Below, piece after piece: positions 60,901 through 64,000 of a DNA stretch of 64,000 nt. The stretch spans positions 33,126,109 to 33,190,108 of the forward strand of contig CAIIXF020000002.1 of assembly GCA_903813345.2 (NCBI GenBank). Reading direction: 5' to 3'. Numbering within the stretch: the stretch's first letter is position 1; every line of letters begins with the position of its first letter. The notes under the pieces were generated by a model. It was not told the DNA's origin, ran no database searches, and saw only the letters and a list, made by a program, of their open reading frames with translations. Source of the stretch: Owenia fusiformis. Lineage: Eukaryota; Annelida; Polychaeta; Sabellida; Oweniidae. Both the position numbers and the translations under genes were made by a program.

Positions 60901-63149
60901 TAGATTGAGGATGTCGTGGGTTGTACTTTTTCAAGATTAGCAATAAGTTAATACGATTTTTGAATGGAAAGATTGCTACCTACAAACAATGACATCAATC
61001 TAGCCAATATCTTACAGTTTCCCCGATGGATCAAAAGATAAGTTTTATCAGAAACGTCTATTGGGTACAAAATGCCATATTCAGATCAAGGGCCCCAAAT
61101 GGGTAGTATTAGGCACGATGTGTTAATAAGCTGTATGGAAGAATGCTTACATCTCTCTGCACAAGTTGTGTAAGGAGGTCCTCCCATCCGTTAGTTACTT
61201 CAATGTTTCGGACATCTTCGTCTCTCAGTTGTGGCAGTAAGTTGTAGCGGGCGCACAATTTGTCAGTGAACCAGAATGCTCGGAACCCTGTTGGTGTTAA
61301 GCATAGTTTATTGAAGTGTAAAATTGCAAAACAGTACCATACAGTGCTGTTTATGAAAAAATGCTGGAAAACTCTGTAAAATCAGAACTGTACTTCACTG
61401 TTAAATCAGTGCTGTTGAAATAGCACTTTACATTGCTTTACAGTGCAGAGCTCTAATTGCACCGTTAGGTACGGTTTACAGCGAACTGCCCTGTTCAGTA
61501 CTGTTTACAGTACTGTAAAAAGCTGCAAAATGATGTTGCGGATTGGAGGTGTACTGTAGTTATAATCCTTGGTAACAGGAACCATTTAGAACTTTAATTA
61601 TATGCACTCTGAACATATAGGACCGTTTATAGTCATGAAGAGGTTCTCAGTTATTCTTTTATCATGAAAAAATCATTTTAACACTCTACGATTGATGGAA
61701 ATGGCCCATAGATGTCACGACTAGAGTCGCAATCGGATCATTTTGTCAAACTTCAAGTTCCAACAAGACCGAATCTAATAAATACATGATGGCGACCTTC
61801 ACTTATAATTTCTTCCTTTCGCAAATAATTTTGACCAACAGTTTATATTTACCAACTGTCTTCCCAGCGACTGCTTCGTCTGGTCTTGTGATCCCTGAAG
61901 TTGCGCGTGTGTACAGTCGAGCTAGAGGAGCCTTGGTTAGAGGAGACGAGAAAGCCAAGACATTCTTACGTAATGCAGTTGGGCCCCATCCTACACACCC
62001 ATCAAAGTAGCGGTTGAACAGTCCTAAAATATGACAAAAACTCTAAGAGCACATTCAAAAACATTCCGAACTATGGTCGAACCACAAATAGTCGACGGTC
62101 ATTCTGCAATCCCACAATAAGGGCAATAAAGATATATATACATACATGTGATAATTCGAAGACTTAACTCCCAATTACATGAAAAGCTTTTTAATATTAT
62201 TGTAGACGGCTACAAATAAATTCATAGTATGTGATGTCCCTACCTTCAGCTGTGTAGTTCATAGGGTTGAAGCATGACTGGATATTTTCGCCTATGTAGA
62301 TGGTATCACACTTCATATCGCACCGCAAACATGCCTCGTAGATCAGATCGAGCAGGAATCCCTTTAGTTGCCCAGTCTCTGCGTTTAGATAAGTGTATGG
62401 CTCCCAGCTTCCCTCCAATGCAAACAACCAAGTCCTGGAAGGGAAATACAAGTAAAATCATTATTGATAACAATTTACTGTGAAACATCTTTATTGTTGG
62501 TTGAAAAGTGCGAGAAGAAATATAAAGAAGCACAATAGTTAGGTCTAGTGTATTTTAGGTATTTCTGTGAAAATCAATAGAAACCAATGGCCTACATTGG
62601 AATCTGATGACATCCACATGTTAAGGCAATGGACCACATCCAATGTCAAGTCAATACACCCTTACTGAACCAGATGACCTCAACTTCGGCCTATGTGGGT
62701 CCAAACGCTTAAATATAAGTATTATGTGACATTGAATTCTTTATGTTACACCTTCATTTTGTTCATGGAAATCATAATGAAGAGTGCACTAGATCCTTTA
62801 AGTCGAAAATTTTAGTTTTTGGATATTCTTTGCAACTATTCCATTCAGAACTACATTGCTTATTAGTGGTCCATTGGTTGGTTATTAGTGAATACAATCA
62901 GCAATTAACTTTTGAATCCACATGTACAACGTTACTAAAACCCTTATCGAAAAAGGACTGCTGATCCGTAACGACGAAAAAGAGTTCTGGTTACTAATTA
63001 TCCATAAACAAATTGACCTACTTCTCTCTGTACTTTTCAGCAAGGCCCTCGAGTAGTGGTGACCTCCTAAGTGGTTTACAAGTGTCAGCGTTGACACTAC
63101 TTGTCAAGGCACTAGCCACAACCAACATCAACACAGCAATCTTGTACAT
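57956..63149 (-). CDS. Secreted periplasmic-binding-protein-like (SBP family 3) protein (5 exons)
   Basis: Exons in transcript order: 63149-63022, 62434-62244, 62023-61853, 61287-61151, 58162-57956. All are GT-AG with matching phases; total 834 nt = 277 aa plus TAA. Residues 1-21 form a signal peptide (MYKIAVLMLVVASALTSSVNA), so the product is secreted or luminal. The rest reads as one type II solute-binding domain: TWLFALEGSWEPYTYLNAET then GFLLDLIYEACLRC (first beta strand and helix), GWGPTALRKNVLAFSSPL (the 'T..R...vdFS.P' region), a hinge, and LILLPDGYKGTED. Many cysteines (such as CLRCDMKC) suggest disulfides. Family 3 proteins bind polar amino acids, and the iGluR ligand-binding domain is a relative; the channel part is absent. 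An AG acceptor lies 5 bp before the ATG, so a non-coding 5' exon is likely. A strong donor (GGTAAGT near 57973) four codons before the stop could give another C-terminus. Confidence 0.82.
58278..60794. mobile_element. 2.5-kb segment bounded by a 44-bp inverted repeat
   Basis: CACGGTCCACATCCCGCTCC, continuing to GTCCGTTCGTGTGC (58278-58321), is the reverse complement of 60751-60794 with one mismatch. Nothing between them resembles a transposase. The interior has several GATCCGAC/GATCCTACC motifs and a nested element (58717-59226). It is read as a non-autonomous DNA transposon, or two facing copies of one end, in intron 4 of the SBP-like gene. Confidence 0.55.
58717..59226. mobile_element. 510-bp MITE with GGAGAGGTTAAGCT ends
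   Basis: GGAGAGGTTAAGCT at the left faces AGCTTAACCTCTCC at the right, with ATT on both flanks (58714-58716, 59227-59229). CGTGTTTTGA also occurs just outside both ends in opposite orientations, so the boundaries could lie slightly further out. It is nested within the 58278-60794 segment. Confidence 0.5.
61310..61530. repeat. TTTACAGTACTGT-rich degenerate repeat
   Basis: ACAGTGCTGT, TTTACAGTACTGT, CACTGTTAAATCAGTGCTGT and similar half-palindromes recur about ten times in about 200 bp. It is probably a small palindromic transposon or local duplication product in intron 3 of the SBP-like gene. Confidence 0.4.
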
Positions 63150-63155
63150 CTTGAC

Positions 63156-64000
63156 TGCAAGTGAAAGTATAAAGGTTTCGAAAGCAATATGTTCAGAAAA
63201 TCAAAAACTTCCCAACAAAATCATCAGGAAACTGAACGATTTATTCAGAACTTTTATCATAAAAAGCAAAAGATTTTAAAAGATAGTTTAACTAGATAAG
63301 GATTTTAAGTAAAATAAAAAAAAATAAAAAAGAGACTTCTACAAACTATCGGTGTAAAATCTACAAGTGGCAACACAATGTGAAATACAAGCACCAGAGA
63401 CTAAACAAAGGTGGCATCAAAGCACCTAGTACAGATGGATATAAACAAACAAACAGAAAGAAGGAAAACACCCATGCCTTCAGATAAACATAACTCATTC
63501 CACACATCATCTACATCTTTCATTTATGCACAAAAGATGCATTAGTGTACCCAGCCTATTAATTGAGGGTTGATAATTTTTCAGAATATTTGAATAATTA
63601 GAATATTCAGTGTTTTCTTAATCCAAAGTGCACTCTGGCATGCACTATTTTATCAGAAACACTCCAAACTTGCACTGTGCAATATCATTATAGCAAAGCT
63701 GTATAGCCAATACAACAAATGGAACTGAACGAAGATATCGGACCAGATATTGAAATGAGAAATCAAACTGTTCCTGTATACGCTAAAACAAAATGTGCAC
63801 GTGGTTAATATTAGATAAACTAGCCACTTACCTTTTTACACAACTGACTCCACTGAAAATGAATTTGGAATGGAACAACTTTCTTCAACAATTGCTTTTA
63901 TGATTCACGGTGAAGTAAAACTCATTTATTCACTCATGAATCTTGAAATGTGATTGGTCAATTTTGTTCACTGATTTCACATCATCTTTCACATAAACAG
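63156..64000. other. Upstream region of the SBP-like gene
   Basis: No coding exon was recognised. The ATG-bearing exon is preceded by TTTCACTTGCAG, so this stretch probably starts as an intron in the 5' UTR with the promoter further right. About 63480-63650 resembles 55985-56165 (TTCAGATAAACA, then CTACATCTTTC, GATGCATTAGTG, TAGAATATTCAGTG), a diverged dispersed repeat. Confidence 0.5.

Noticed and set aside
61786-62010. 74-codon + strand frame with a hydrophobic start resembling a signal peptide
   Set aside because: Overlaps exon 3 of the SBP-like gene on the other strand; the antisense reading has no family features.

Overview
The window is AT-rich genomic DNA of a multicellular animal. 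Protein-coding exons are short, bounded by GT-AG splice sites and separated by long introns full of transposon remnants and minisatellites. The mix of a metazoan bHLH-leucine-zipper factor (TFAP4), APE-type LINEs, mariner, TTAA, TA and TAA elements, and elements carrying ACGG microsatellites (like the 'pearl'/HINE elements of bivalves) suggests a marine invertebrate, such as a hemichordate, other invertebrate deuterostome or mollusc. I cannot place it more exactly. No prokaryotic operon, CRISPR array, rRNA or intact tRNA was seen.

Layout. (1) 1-8.6 kb: the last two coding exons of a TFAP4 orthologue on the + strand; its bHLH exons lie left of the window. (2) 8.0-31.8 kb: a gene desert of about 23 kb with four minisatellites, a tRNA-derived SINE head, pogo-like TA MITEs, a 600-bp TTAA foldback element, two ACGG-microsatellite elements and a hAT-like MITE. 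(3) 31.9-45.2 kb, - strand: a complete eight-exon gene (341 aa) for a SAM-dependent methyltransferase of the cyclopropane-fatty-acid-synthase/coclaurine-N-methyltransferase type. Its 8.7-kb last intron is almost entirely a 5'-truncated antisense LINE plus a 5.5-kb minisatellite of about 81-bp units. (4) 47.0-49.9 kb, - strand: a complete five-exon enolase-superfamily gene (370 aa, MR/MLE type, resembling cis-3-hydroxy-L-proline dehydratase). (5) 50.0-57.3 kb: a 15-bp-unit array holding a near-perfect 264-bp-arm palindrome, nested palindromic elements, a dead mariner, a second TTAA element, a LINE relic, and an inverted broken copy of the first exon of the next gene. (6) 58.0-63.15 kb, - strand: a complete five-exon gene (277 aa) for a secreted solute-binding-protein-like (SBP family 3) protein; a roughly 2.5-kb transposon-like inverted-repeat segment sits in its intron 4.

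The three complete genes are consecutive on one strand. All belong to families known mainly from bacteria or plants and plausibly acting on amino-acid-like small molecules: N- or C-methylation, hydroxyproline dehydration or epimerisation, and extracellular amino-acid binding. A functional link between them is inference only. The very long open frames in the minisatellites are artefacts of repeat units that are multiples of three and lack stops.
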